DNA of 27,538 nucleotides from Planctomycetota bacterium (GCA_026692885.1 JAPLNJ010000293.1:1-27538); one strand, 5' to 3'. Counted from the stretch's first letter, positions 9,901-18,030 are shown. Made by a program: numbers and translations. The notes: a model not told the origin generated them from the sequence alone.

Positions 9901-12900
9901 AGCGTGGCGGTCAACGACTTCAACTCGATCGTCGTCGATTCCAACAACCGCCAAGCGGTGATCGTCGCCGGGGACGCCAACGTGAGTGCCATGGAACTCG
10001 ATGTGACAGGAGGCATCCGGACCACGGGCGCCGGCAAGATCCTGGCGCTCACCAAAACGTCGGCTCCCCTCCCAGATCCGCTCGGATTGCCGCTGCCGCC
10101 GACACCGTCGCAGACCCGCGCGGCCGTGCTCTACGAAGAGAATGTCCCCCTGACGCTCAACCCAGGTACGTATGTCGGAGGCATCAAGATCGACGGTGGC
10201 CCCGTGACGCTCACCCCCGGAGTCTACTATATGCAAGGCGGTGGCTTCTATGTCACCGACCGCGGTTCGGTGACGGGCGAGGGCGTGCTGATCGTCAATG
10301 CCCCGGTCGCGTCATCCGACGTGATCCGCGTCGATGATCGGGCGAGCGTGACGCTGACGCCGCCGGTCACTCTGCCCGTTCCGTACGCCCGCTATGCAGG
10401 GATCTCGCTCTTCCAGGATCCGGCATCCAATGCGCCGATCCGCATCAATGACCATGCCTCACTGAGTCTGGCCGGCGTGCTGTACGCCCCCAAGGCGACG
10501 CTTCAGATTTTTTCAGGCGACCCGCAGATTATTGCCCCGGCTACGCGGGTATTCGTCAACACCAACCCTACGACGAGTCTTCCGGCCGACATCATCCTCT
10601 ACGACTTGCGGATGACGGGCACCAGCAGCCTGACGATCATCAGCCCCGACTCGACTGAGCCACTGGTGACGGTCAACTCACTGACGACCGCCAACAATCG
10701 ACCGACGCTCACCGGGACGGTGACAAGCGGTTCGACGGCCAGCCCGATCGTCGGCGTGTCGATTCTGGTCGCCGGGCAAGAACTCTCCGCGACGCTCCGC
10801 AATGGCACCTGGAGCGCCACGGTCCCGAAATCGCTGTTGAACGGGATTTACGACGTCCAGGCCACGGTCAAGGACGCCGTCGGCAACACAGCCGGCGACG
10901 TCACAACCGGCGAACTGACGGTCCAGACGCCAGCGTCGGCACCCACGGTCGCCGCGCCATCACCGAACAGTGAGGCGCCGATGCTCAGCGAAACGGCCAC
11001 CGTCTGCTGGCCCGAAACCGCGGCCCCGGACAACGCCAGGAGCACGGCCCTCGACACCGCGACAAACGAATTGCCCCTCACAACGGCGGACCTGCTGGTC
11101 ACGGTAGCCCCGCTGATCACGAACAATAATCGGCCCACATTGACCGGTATCGTGAGCGATCTAATTTCCACGGCCGGGGCGTTGACGCTGAGTGCCGCGA
11201 GTCCGTGGCAAAACCAGACGCTTCCCTATGACGTGAACAACGATGGCCTCGTGACGCCTATCGACGCGTTGATCCCGATCAACCATATCGACTTCTATGG
11301 CGCGAGTGTTGTTCCACCCGTTGCGGAAGCATCGGCGCCGCCTCCCTATCTCGATGTCAATGGCGACAATCAAGTCACTGCTCTGGATGTCCTGGAGGTT
11401 ATCACGTTCCTGAACGATCCGATCCCTGGCACCGTCCAGCCGGCGACAGCAAATGGGCCGGCCGAGGAGCAGCCGCTTAGCCCCGGAATTGCCGGGGTGA
11501 CCGTGGTGGTCGGAGGCCAGACGCTGACCGCCACCGTGACCGGGAATGCTTGGAGCGTGACCCTGTCGGCGGCGTTGGCGGATGGAACCTATGACGTTCA
11601 GGCCACAGCGACCGACACCGCCGGCAATACCTTCACAGATGCCACGAATCGTGAATTGACCATCGATACGGTGGCGCCCGCGCCGTCGATGGCCAGGGTG
11701 ATCTCGACCAACAATCAGCCCACGCTGCGGGGCCTGGTGATCGAGCCGTCGCCTTCGAGCGGGATCGCCGATGTCACGGTGGTTATCGCGGGCCAGACGC
11801 TGCACCCCACCCTCACCGGGCGGTTATGGAGCGTCGTCGTGCCTGCGCCGCTGGCTGACGGAACGTACAATGCCAAAATCACGGCCACCGACAAGGCGGG
11901 GAATACTGCCGAGTGGCCGGCCAACAGCCCGACCTACTCGCTGAGCCATTTGGTGACCATCGACACTGGCAAGCCCGTGCTGGTAGTGAACAAGTTGGTG
12001 ACCAACAGCCGCAACCCAACGCTGAAGGGTGCGGTTGCCGATCCCGCACCTGGCACCGGCATTGTCGCCGTCAACGTCTTGGTCAATAGTCAATCACTCG
12101 CCGCCAATATCAGTGGCGGAATCTGGAGCGTGACCGTACCCATAGCACTGGCCGACGGGACGTACGATGTGCAAGCCACGGCTACCGACACCGCGGGGAA
12201 CACGTTCACCGACACGGAGACCGGCGCATTGACCGTGTACACGGGGAAACCGGTGGTCACCGTGGCGTCCCTGATCACAAACAACAACCAGCCAACCTTG
12301 AGCGGGACGGCTGTGAGCAACTCGTCGAAAGTGGGAATCGCCACTGTCAAGGTGCTCGTCGGAAGCCAATCGCTGATGGCCAATGTGAAAGGCAATATCT
12401 GGACCGCCGCCCTGCCCGCGGCGTTGACGGATGGAACCTATGATGTCCAGGCCATCGTCACCGACGCCGCGGGGAGCACCACAACGGACGGCACAACCAA
12501 CGAACTGACGATTGACACCGTGAGTCCGGCCGTAACATTTGCCCCGCTGACGACGACCGTCACCACGCCCACGTTAACCGGCACGATTACCGATGCGTCG
12601 CCCAGCAGCGGCATCGCCACCGTCACGGTCTTGGTTGGAACACAGACGCTCAACGCCATCGTGAGCGACAGTAGTTGGAGCGCCACAGCGCCCACAGCCC
12701 TGGCTGACGGGACTTATGACATCCGGGTCACGGCTACCGACAGGGCGGGCAACCTGGCCACCACCGCTGCCAGCAAAGGCTTGACCGTCGGGCGCGTGAA
12801 TCCGACGCTGAATCCGATTCCCGATCAAACTGCCACCCTCGGTCAGACGCTCACGGTCACCGCCGTGGCCAGCGATCCCGAGACTCCGCCCGTGCATCTC

Positions 12901-15900
12901 ACCTTCAGCCTCGACGCCCCGGCGCCGGCGGACGCAGCCATCGACCCGTCGACCGGCGTTTTCACCTGGACGCCCGCCTCCAGTCCGCAAACGGTCACCG
13001 TGACCATTCGGGTAAGCGACGACGGCCAACCGCCGCTGAGCGCCACGCAGAGCTTCCTGATCACCGTCGGCGCGATTCCTGTCAACCGGCCGCCGACGTT
13101 CAATACCAAGCCACCGGGACAGGTGACGGCCGGCACTGGGTACGTGTACAACGCCAACGCCACGGATCCCGACGACGATCCGATTTCGTACTCGCTGGCG
13201 TCCAAGCCGAGCGACATGAACATCAACACGGCCTCGGGAGCGATCACCTGGTCACCAAGCGTCGGCGATATTCAGTCCTGGCCGATTATCGTCCGGGCGA
13301 CCGACAGTCAGGGTGCCTTCACCGACCAGCCCTACACCTTGATCGTCTCGCCCGACATCCAACCCCCACAAGTTGTCCTCACGGTTACCAAGAACGTGGT
13401 CGGTCTGGGCGATCAGGTCACGTTCCACGTTCAGGCCGCCGACGACGTCGGCGTGGCAGCATTGGCACTTACCGTGGGCGGGAGCGTGGTTTCCCTGAAT
13501 GCCAGCGGCAACGCCAGTATGTTCCTGAGCCAGGCCGGCCTGATTGACGCCGTCGCCACGGCGACCGACACGTCCGGCAACAAGGGTACAAGTACCCTGC
13601 AAGTCCGCGTCATCGATCCGACCTACAATACCTATCCGCAGGTACAGATCATCAGCCCCACCATGAACGAATCGGTCACTTACCTGACCGACATCAAGGG
13701 CACGGTGCAGGACACCTACCTGGAGTTCTGGCGGCTGGAATACGCGAAGGCCGACTTGGTCGACCTCAACAACTTGGCAGCCGACAATCCGAACTACGTC
13801 CTGATCGCCCAGGGCACGGCGGCGGTGAATGCCGCGAAGCTGGGTACTTTCGACCCGACTCTTCTGTCCAACGACGGCTATGTGATCCGTCTCTTGGCCC
13901 AGAACACCAACGGCCTGATCAGCGCGCAGCCCGTCATCGTCAACGTTTCGGGCGACGCCAAGCTCGGCAACTTCCACCTCGACTTCACCGATCTTTCCAT
14001 CCCGCTGGCCGGCATTCCGATCACCATCACGCGAAGTTACGACACGCTGAATGCCAACAGTCTGGGCGATTTCGGTTACGGCTGGACACTGAGCACCGGG
14101 GACCCCAAGATTCGCGAAACCGTACCCGATGGCCAGAGCTTCCAAGTCGGCACACGGGTATATCTGACCGACCCGGCCGGCAAGCGGGTCGGATTCACCT
14201 TCACCCCGGATGTGCAGGGCACGATATTTGGTGTCCTCTGGACTCCGAAGTTCACAGCGGACCCCGGCGTGCACGAAAAGCTAGAAGTGTACGATACGTA
14301 TGCTGGCCCTCCCGGCGGCCTCATCGCGGCCCTGGGCGGCCCGTATAACCCCTCGAAGTACAAGCTCACCACGCAGGACGGCACACTTTACGAGTACGAC
14401 CAGGATGTGGGGTTGCAGAAGATCACCGACCTGAACAGCAACACGCTGACCTTCACAACCAGCGGCATCGTGCACTCCGCCGGCCCGTCGGTCACTTTCC
14501 AACGCGACTCCGAGGGCCGTATTACGAAGATCATCGACACGGCAGGCAACTCCCTCCAGTACGCGTACAACTCGGTCGGCGACCTGGTGAGCTTCACCAA
14601 TCAGGCTGGCGACACCACGCGGTACGAGCATCTGGCCGACCCGCGGCACCCGCACTTCCTGGACCAAATCTACGACTCGCGCAGCATCAAGGTCTTCGAC
14701 GCTGAATTCGACCCTGTCACTGGCCAACTGATCGGCTCGACGGACGCGTCCGGCGGCCACATCTCGCAGACCTTCGACCCCGGCAGCTTCAGCGGCACCA
14801 TCACGGACGCCAAGGGCAATGTGACCGTGCTGTTCTACGACGACCGCGGCAACGTCTTGGAGAAACACGAGCCGAATTCCGAAGATCCAGCGCATCCGCT
14901 GATAACCAAATACGAGTATGGCAATGCAAGTTTCCCGGACAAGGAGACTAAGATCACCGACCGCAATGGAGTCATTGAAACCCGCAGATACGACGTTGCG
15001 GGCAACCTGACCGTGGACACGAAAGCCTTCGGGACTCCCCAGGAGACCACGACAACCGAGACCTACGACAACCTTGGCGACGTTACCAGCATTCAGCAGA
15101 ACGGCCAACCGTCGACCGTGTTGCATTACAACGGCCAGGGCAAGACCACCGAGATCGTCAACGCCGCCGGTGATATCGCTTCGGCGACCTTCGACTCGAA
15201 AGGACGCCAAGTCAGCTTCACGGACTTCAACGGCAACGCGACCACGTTCGACTACGCCACCGGCTGCCCCTGCGGCTCGCCGGGCAAGATTATCTACGCC
15301 GACGGGACGTACGAGGTCTTTGATCGCAACCGTTTGGCCCAGGTGACCAAGGACACCATCTACGAGGCGGACGGCACGTTGGCCGAAGTCCACACAACGA
15401 CGTACGACGACCTCGGCCGAGCCATCGAACAAGTCGATGGGCAAGGTGCGGATCAGGTCGTCACACGCAAGGTCTACGACGGCAATCTGTTGGACTGGGA
15501 GATCGTGGTCAATCCGGCGTCGCCGAATGAGACGCCGGCCACGCCGATCGCTCAACGCAAGAGCCGCATCACGGATTACCAGTATGACGACGCCGGGCGG
15601 ATGATCGAGCAGATTGATGCCGAGGGCGGCGTGACCGAGTTCCGGTACGACCTGAACGGCAATCGCGTTCTGTTGGAAGACCCGGTCGGGAACATCACCA
15701 CCTGGGTCTACAACGCGCAGAACAAAGTGGTCGAGGAACGCGACCCATTCTATTGGGTCGATTTCGTAGCAACTCATCCGGCCCGTTTTGCCGGACTGTC
15801 TGGAGCCGCGTTCCCGGCGGAGATTGTGCGGGCGAACGACGAGCCGAGCGGCGCCTCGGCCGCACTGGACCGCGGCGCCTCGCATGTGACGGTTTACGCC

Positions 15901-17700
15901 TATGACGGCGAGGGGAACCAGACCGAGATCATCGACCGGGACGATCGGCGACGGACCTTCGAATACGATGTCCTGGGCCACCTGACACTGGAGAAGTGGT
16001 GGGAGCAAACCAGCGTTGCCGACCCCTGGACCTTGGTGCGTACGATCACGTCCACGTACAACACGTCCGGGAACCTGCTCTCGATTTCCGACCCCGACAG
16101 CACGTACACCTACACTTACGACATCTTGAACCGCGTGGTGACGGTGGACAACGCCGACACGCCGGACATGCCGCACGTGGTGCTGACGTACACCTACGAT
16201 GCCATGGGCAACGTGGTCAGCACGTCGGACAACCTGGGCGTGACGGTGCGCAGCACCTACGACAGTCGCAACAGGTTAGCCAAACGTTGGTGGGAAGGCG
16301 CCGTCGATCCGGCGCGGGTCGATTTCTTCTACACGGCGGCCGGACGCGAGAAGCACATTGACCGCTATGCTGACCTCGCGGGTGCCAATCGCGTCGGCTA
16401 CACCGACCGCATGTACGATACGGCCGGTCGCAACAAGGACATTGTCCATCGCAACGCCGTCGACGCCGTGTTGGCCGAGTATCACTACCAGTACGACTTT
16501 GGCGGCCTATTGAAGCACGAGGATCGCCTCGGCGACTGGCACGCCGACTACAACTACGACCGCACCGGCCAGCTCCTGGCTGCCGATTACTCCGGCGCCG
16601 ACGTGATCCCTGAGCAGGTGGACGAGTACTACACCTACGACGCCAACGGCAACCGCACGAGTTCGTACCTGCACGGCACCGGCTACCGCACCGGCCCCGC
16701 GAACGAGCTTCTCACCGACGGTACATACAACTATGCCTACGACGACGAAGGGAACATGGTCCGCAAGACCGAGATCGCCACCGGCCAGGTGACTGTCTTC
16801 GAGTACGATCACAGCAATCGCATGTTCCGCGCCACGATCTGGAGCAGCGACCCGTCGTCCGGCGGCATGATTCTGCACCAAGAATCCTACCGTTACGACG
16901 CCCTCGGCCGCCGCATCATGATCGTCGCCGACGGCCAGGTCACGAAAACGATCTACAACGGCGACAACGCCTGGGCGGATTTCAATGCTGCCAACGCAAT
17001 CGTCGCCCGTTACCTCTTCGGCAACAAGATCGACCAACTGATCGCCCAGCACGCGCCGGGCACCGGCACGACCTGGACCTTGTCTGATCACCTCGGCACC
17101 GTGCGTGAAATCGTTGGACCGACCGGCCAAGTCATCAACCGAATCGCGTACAGCACGTTCGGCCAGCTTCTGTCGCAAACGAATCCTGCGTTACTGAGTC
17201 GTTATCTATTCACCGGCCGAGAACTTGACGAGGCAATAGGACTCTACAACTTTCGCGCTCGGTTCTACGACCCGGCGCTGGGGCGATTTGTGCGCTACGA
17301 TCCTATGAGATTTGCCGCAGGCGACCTAAACTGCATGCGATATGCATTGAATTCACCTTCGGTCTTCGTGGATCCATCGGGTACAATGGCGGAGACTGTA
17401 ATTTTTAATGTCACGATTGCGCTGCCGACAATCCCGGCCGCACTGATGGTGGGTGCGGCGACAGCGGCGACGTTTTTCGTTGCTGCGTATCTCTTATCTT
17501 CGATGTGGTCAAATACCCAGCATCCGAACTGCAATAAACCCTGTCCTCTGCCGAAACCGGTAATGGACATTGGCCATAGCCACGGTGTGTGTTCGGTGCC
17601 GCCTTGGCATGGCCATATACATATTGTCGTTTACAACCAGCTACCCGACTGCAGCTGCAAGGAAGTCTCTCATAACCGAAGCCCATATATTTGTTTCTAA
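3901..17700 (+). CDS. giant multidomain RHS/YD-repeat surface protein
   Basis: The product is 4599 aa from ATG 3901. A GTG at 3838 is in frame, but ATG 3901 gives the usual short basic leader; no strong Shine-Dalgarno is seen. Residues 1-43 are Arg-rich and end ESLEDRRMLS, the planctomycete surface-protein signature. In order: Ig-like (about 64-137) and SbsA-like Ig (140-250); two Gly-rich blocks (323-476, 561-714); beta-helix-like (840-955); PKD (965-1060); alpha/alpha-toroid (1066-1422); PKD (1480-1580); two Ig-like (1580-1780); two PKD (1780-1980); an unassigned 270-residue segment; about six Ig-like repeats with a dockerin inside (2431-2517); two cadherin-like domains (2965-3150); RHS shell with YD repeats (3351-4368); RHS core (4369-4491, YLFTGRELDEAIGLYNFRAR); a 105-residue tip. 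It is probably exported and used in adhesion or contact-dependent antagonism. Confidence 0.9.
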   Translation: MFESRKFDRRDRRKKNRNSKPLLRQRRCRRLLIESLEDRRMLSIVISLNSADDSGRSNSDSITNVAAPRFEVTVDNSGSIGVDFNGDGTSDVQRSISAPGVYEFSSPTLADGQHTITASITPLVGNKATASTQVTIDTLGPRLLSGPSVAPAPTDHRTLTFNEPINPDSLQAQSILLSRLGESGTSAVSNVTGSGKTFVATFNPLITEGRYTLSIAPTVQDVAGNLLDQNGNGAGGEPDLDIGRDAFTVLANPTWLTTAKTINAQNTTYEGADLVVDGTTLTVTGQHSFHSLWVINNGQVTHSARDTAGMQLTLMGDLVVDAGGRITADAQGYSGGVGGGAGQGPGGGAAVSYIAGAGGSYGGTGGYSSDGRRYGSAAAPSDLGSGGGHNSDNNPAGRGGNGGGAIRLIVAGALTVDGLVTANGENGVNSEQGGGSGGSIWITTGTLQGSGSLRADGGAGNGSGGGGGGGRIAVYYNQADAFTGFTNSTAKSAAGGQAGAVGTVAFIDQTIANGHWHVYTAFAFERDADKTLGDLTVHSGAAFTVYGATTLRVGDVTVASGGRITADAQGYSGGVGGGAGQGPGGGAAVSYSAGAGGSYGGTGGYSSDGKRYGSAAAPFDLGSGGGHNSDNNPAGRGGNGGGAIRLIVAGALTVDGLVTSNGENGVNSEQGGGSGGSIWITTGTLQGSGSLHADGGAGIGSGGGGGGGRIAVYSWNTGGITLPAASITAKGGTGAVSGGEGSVYSADTPFVTWLTKESLFHGTTILAWAAEAVNPFTSTVDLTAYSDQQAIPIAVNLPIAGSFNWDTTTLPDGAYQIKAVFHDPSAKVVATLSRQIGINNAVAWHTGLIAADTTWDASQVHVVEGSVTVATGAHLTIQPGAVVKFVPGEGIQLVVQNGGTLSADAVLGSPIVLTSLADDTAGGDTNYDGSQTQPKSGDWNGLLVAAGGTEDLSPFVSERYILLNVACIQLQTGYAHQTINGRSTLLAAVVKNNQFPLTYSWSFGDGSPAQTGTIASQAAAYNVETDHTYPNSGPGTPYMATLRVVDASGNSASDQYAIVVEPDSLDVERIIAIDKGLWWLHKQIQRYDTPATSPTGSGTVPAGKWVEGSYNVALTASAVLAFENDSHLPTGDPTTDPYVEDVQRGLNHLLTQMVTQAISQNPSLCPYGNPDTNDNGIGISINSDRYTYEIGPAMMALVASGVPTAAAQTGPANIIGRTYKDIVTDMVDMCAWGQNDSGSGRGGWRYAWNYGDTDNSVTQWPELGIEAAETVWGIAPPSFVKRELETWLTHSQDANGAWGYGGPDGNDNFSHVGAAIAGLSFSGDPSTDTRIQRGLAYMNANWNASTWGGTVWDNKYGMYAVAKGLRIANPPITMVGAHDWYAEFSTSLVGRQGSDGSWPLTSNWTSGLALDTAFSLLAANAPDGIFDGKTSHVYADTTVQLAGLPNQRHDYTVTMIVKDDDPTGARSAQATQIVTLSMVNHPPVSDPGGPYVGYVGLPVTLDGIKSYDPDAGQPLYNHIASYGWQLTDAPPYQFADATTMAVNWTWSKPGSYKVGLKVTDRFGLSTIAWTTVQIGTGNPTNLFVRPDLEGEYHSPVDLMAQLTTPTGSPVANMPIDFYVDLNHDESFDPIQEFVGEIATDATGWATFPFAQRVLPDDYSIEARFAGRDLYFASTADGMLELERARTVVVYTGDTEGRSGNLVTLSATLTDFVGDPLANLPLVFTLGTQQANSQTDAAGQATTSIPLGQTVGDRVTVSFAGTTLYEDSSDSSPFQLPHTSPTLPALTDQTIDEGQPLALGGTFIDPDRGQFHTVSVDWGDGSPEVSLTLVHDERTFSIPHSYVEEGSYTATLTVTDEDGSDEKIFHVNVTDPPVLPSGGVTLSLFRGRSYANQTVATFTDPGGAEPYAGDPDSDLNHHYAAMIDWGDQSNSTGLITASGGVFTVQGGHAYATEGTYTITATINHESARPATATSTAVVKNHVGLLLLDPDASGSLSLSDVASVAVNDFNSIVVDSNNRQAVIVAGDANVSAMELDVTGGIRTTGAGKILALTKTSAPLPDPLGLPLPPTPSQTRAAVLYEENVPLTLNPGTYVGGIKIDGGPVTLTPGVYYMQGGGFYVTDRGSVTGEGVLIVNAPVASSDVIRVDDRASVTLTPPVTLPVPYARYAGISLFQDPASNAPIRINDHASLSLAGVLYAPKATLQIFSGDPQIIAPATRVFVNTNPTTSLPADIILYDLRMTGTSSLTIISPDSTEPLVTVNSLTTANNRPTLTGTVTSGSTASPIVGVSILVAGQELSATLRNGTWSATVPKSLLNGIYDVQATVKDAVGNTAGDVTTGELTVQTPASAPTVAAPSPNSEAPMLSETATVCWPETAAPDNARSTALDTATNELPLTTADLLVTVAPLITNNNRPTLTGIVSDLISTAGALTLSAASPWQNQTLPYDVNNDGLVTPIDALIPINHIDFYGASVVPPVAEASAPPPYLDVNGDNQVTALDVLEVITFLNDPIPGTVQPATANGPAEEQPLSPGIAGVTVVVGGQTLTATVTGNAWSVTLSAALADGTYDVQATATDTAGNTFTDATNRELTIDTVAPAPSMARVISTNNQPTLRGLVIEPSPSSGIADVTVVIAGQTLHPTLTGRLWSVVVPAPLADGTYNAKITATDKAGNTAEWPANSPTYSLSHLVTIDTGKPVLVVNKLVTNSRNPTLKGAVADPAPGTGIVAVNVLVNSQSLAANISGGIWSVTVPIALADGTYDVQATATDTAGNTFTDTETGALTVYTGKPVVTVASLITNNNQPTLSGTAVSNSSKVGIATVKVLVGSQSLMANVKGNIWTAALPAALTDGTYDVQAIVTDAAGSTTTDGTTNELTIDTVSPAVTFAPLTTTVTTPTLTGTITDASPSSGIATVTVLVGTQTLNAIVSDSSWSATAPTALADGTYDIRVTATDRAGNLATTAASKGLTVGRVNPTLNPIPDQTATLGQTLTVTAVASDPETPPVHLTFSLDAPAPADAAIDPSTGVFTWTPASSPQTVTVTIRVSDDGQPPLSATQSFLITVGAIPVNRPPTFNTKPPGQVTAGTGYVYNANATDPDDDPISYSLASKPSDMNINTASGAITWSPSVGDIQSWPIIVRATDSQGAFTDQPYTLIVSPDIQPPQVVLTVTKNVVGLGDQVTFHVQAADDVGVAALALTVGGSVVSLNASGNASMFLSQAGLIDAVATATDTSGNKGTSTLQVRVIDPTYNTYPQVQIISPTMNESVTYLTDIKGTVQDTYLEFWRLEYAKADLVDLNNLAADNPNYVLIAQGTAAVNAAKLGTFDPTLLSNDGYVIRLLAQNTNGLISAQPVIVNVSGDAKLGNFHLDFTDLSIPLAGIPITITRSYDTLNANSLGDFGYGWTLSTGDPKIRETVPDGQSFQVGTRVYLTDPAGKRVGFTFTPDVQGTIFGVLWTPKFTADPGVHEKLEVYDTYAGPPGGLIAALGGPYNPSKYKLTTQDGTLYEYDQDVGLQKITDLNSNTLTFTTSGIVHSAGPSVTFQRDSEGRITKIIDTAGNSLQYAYNSVGDLVSFTNQAGDTTRYEHLADPRHPHFLDQIYDSRSIKVFDAEFDPVTGQLIGSTDASGGHISQTFDPGSFSGTITDAKGNVTVLFYDDRGNVLEKHEPNSEDPAHPLITKYEYGNASFPDKETKITDRNGVIETRRYDVAGNLTVDTKAFGTPQETTTTETYDNLGDVTSIQQNGQPSTVLHYNGQGKTTEIVNAAGDIASATFDSKGRQVSFTDFNGNATTFDYATGCPCGSPGKIIYADGTYEVFDRNRLAQVTKDTIYEADGTLAEVHTTTYDDLGRAIEQVDGQGADQVVTRKVYDGNLLDWEIVVNPASPNETPATPIAQRKSRITDYQYDDAGRMIEQIDAEGGVTEFRYDLNGNRVLLEDPVGNITTWVYNAQNKVVEERDPFYWVDFVATHPARFAGLSGAAFPAEIVRANDEPSGASAALDRGASHVTVYAYDGEGNQTEIIDRDDRRRTFEYDVLGHLTLEKWWEQTSVADPWTLVRTITSTYNTSGNLLSISDPDSTYTYTYDILNRVVTVDNADTPDMPHVVLTYTYDAMGNVVSTSDNLGVTVRSTYDSRNRLAKRWWEGAVDPARVDFFYTAAGREKHIDRYADLAGANRVGYTDRMYDTAGRNKDIVHRNAVDAVLAEYHYQYDFGGLLKHEDRLGDWHADYNYDRTGQLLAADYSGADVIPEQVDEYYTYDANGNRTSSYLHGTGYRTGPANELLTDGTYNYAYDDEGNMVRKTEIATGQVTVFEYDHSNRMFRATIWSSDPSSGGMILHQESYRYDALGRRIMIVADGQVTKTIYNGDNAWADFNAANAIVARYLFGNKIDQLIAQHAPGTGTTWTLSDHLGTVREIVGPTGQVINRIAYSTFGQLLSQTNPALLSRYLFTGRELDEAIGLYNFRARFYDPALGRFVRYDPMRFAAGDLNCMRYALNSPSVFVDPSGTMAETVIFNVTIALPTIPAALMVGAATAATFFVAAYLLSSMWSNTQHPNCNKPCPLPKPVMDIGHSHGVCSVPPWHGHIHIVVYNQLPDCSCKEVSHNRSPYICF
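4000..4029 (+). other. planctomycete LESLEDRRMLS export/anchor signature
   Basis: This stretch encodes ESLEDRRMLS (residues 34-43) of the giant protein, directly after a cluster of Arg-Arg pairs. The same pattern is seen in LESLESRALLS of the ELWxxDGT protein (near 25260-25300, minus) and LESLEPRTVLS of the dockerin protein (near 26300-26330, plus). It is known as a conserved leader of large planctomycete extracellular proteins; the machinery that reads it is not established. Confidence 0.7.
4867..5326 (+). repeat. Gly-rich block, copy 1 of an intragenic duplication
   Basis: This 460-bp stretch inside the giant gene recurs at 5581-6040, offset by exactly 714 bp, with about 14 substitutions by my count and no gap. 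It encodes a block from GGRITADAQGYSGG to GGGGGGGRIAVY, rich in Gly and small residues. The surrounding sequence repeats a beta-roll-like pattern (VDAGGRITAD, GALTVDGLVTANGENG). Confidence 0.9.
5581..6040 (+). repeat. Gly-rich block, copy 2 of an intragenic duplication
   Basis: This is the second copy of the 4867-5326 block in the same frame. Differences include TANGENG to TSNGENG, SLRADG to SLHADG and AGNGSG to AGIGSG. The low divergence, compared with other repeats in the gene, points to a recent duplication or ongoing gene conversion. Confidence 0.9.
7095..8165 (+). other. alpha/alpha-toroid (prenyltransferase/squalene-cyclase-like) domain
   Basis: Residues 1066-1422 of the giant protein are helical and unlike the beta-sandwich domains around them. 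They contain repeats of the prenyltransferase/squalene-oxidase type: HSQDANGAWGYGGPDGND, GRQGSDGSWPLTSNW and GSGRGGWRYAWNYGD, each a Gln/Asp-Gly-Trp turn between helices (IQRGLAYMNANW, VQRGLNHLLTQM). No DxDD or DCTAE-type catalytic motif is seen, so an enzymatic role is doubtful. The domain sits between PKD modules. Confidence 0.65.
11190..11450 (+). other. type I dockerin-like domain embedded in an Ig-like repeat
   Basis: The segment encodes SPWQNQTLPYDVNNDGLVTP and then DVNGDNQVTALDVLEVIT, two EF-hand-like calcium loops (D-x-N-x-D-G) with their following helices: a dockerin pair. It interrupts an Ig-like repeat. The repeat's start (TNNNRPTLTGIVSD) lies before it and its end (GIAGVTVVVGGQTLTATVTG) after it. 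The same SPWQN lead-in occurs in the dockerin of the last gene (26350 onwards). Dockerins bind cohesins or help attachment. Confidence 0.75.
17005..17372 (+). other. RHS repeat-associated core
   Basis: This part encodes the C-terminal cap of the RHS shell: LSDHLGTVREIVGPTGQV, then YLFTGRELDEAIGLYNFRAR, then FYDPALGRFVRYDPM and the closing NSPSVFVDPSG. In RHS proteins this core seals the shell and marks where the variable tip begins, often with self-cleavage nearby. Confidence 0.88.
17380..17697 (+). other. RHS C-terminal tip: membrane segment plus Cys/His-rich tail
   Basis: After the core come about 105 residues that I do not recognise. First is a hydrophobic helix (ALMVGAATAATFFVAAYLL), then a tail with Cys and His in NCNKPC, DIGHSHGVC, WHGHIHIVVYNQ, DCSC and YICF. 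The spacing suggests a metal site or disulfide-stabilised domain. The DNA here is less GC-rich than the preceding gene, as expected for an exchanged tip. No obvious immunity gene follows; the next 300 bases hold no supportable gene. Confidence 0.5.
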
Positions 17701-18005
17701 GACAGCTGACCGGCGAAGATGGCGGTCTGAAATCTCACTTGCATCCTGAGGGGGCTTGCTTCAATTTTCGAGCGCCGTCCCTTTCCGGTTCGACGATCAC
17801 TGATCGGCAGGCCACGTTCGCAGAAGTCAGGTTCACCCCGGCCATCGGCGAAGTGGCCAACCCCGCGTCGCTGGCTTCGTCTGCCATACAAATTCCACGG
17901 GTCGGCGAGCTGCGTCATGTAGACTTCTCCGCGACGGGAAGTGAGACGCGGAGACGCTCGCCTACGTGAAGGGCATGGCCTCGTGCGGCCGGGTGGCACT
18001 GACGA
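17701..18005. other. gene-free stretch after the giant gene
   Basis: I could support no gene in this stretch. A minus-strand frame contains a readable segment (RRGEVYMTQLADPWNLYGRR) that might be a decayed coding remnant, but no family is recognised. No immunity-like gene for the RHS tip and no terminator hairpin with a T-run was found. Confidence 0.4.
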
Positions 18006-18013
18006 CCGTGTGG

Positions 18014-18030
18014 CACTGGCTCTGCCAGTG
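18014..18030. repeat. CACTGGC hairpin
   Basis: CACTGGCTCTGCCAGTG has two 7-base arms around a 3-base loop. The same sequence recurs at 20776-20792, with variants at 20719-20743 and 20752-20767. These are short REP-like palindromes bordering the 362-bp repeat. Confidence 0.7.

Noticed and set aside
13252..14274. Minus-strand open frame (340 codons) opposite the cadherin-like and early RHS part
   Set aside because: It is a shadow of the coding strand with no recognisable motif.
14281..16176. Long minus-strand open frame (631 codons) inside the RHS part of the giant gene
   Set aside because: It is the antisense of a GC-rich, repeat-bearing coding sequence. The translation is Val/Arg/Gly-rich without domain pattern, and the plus strand is clearly coding.
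17697..17999. Candidate immunity gene or remnant after the RHS gene (minus frame)
   Set aside because: It is antisense and immediately adjacent, with no start signal, and no part resembles a known immunity protein.
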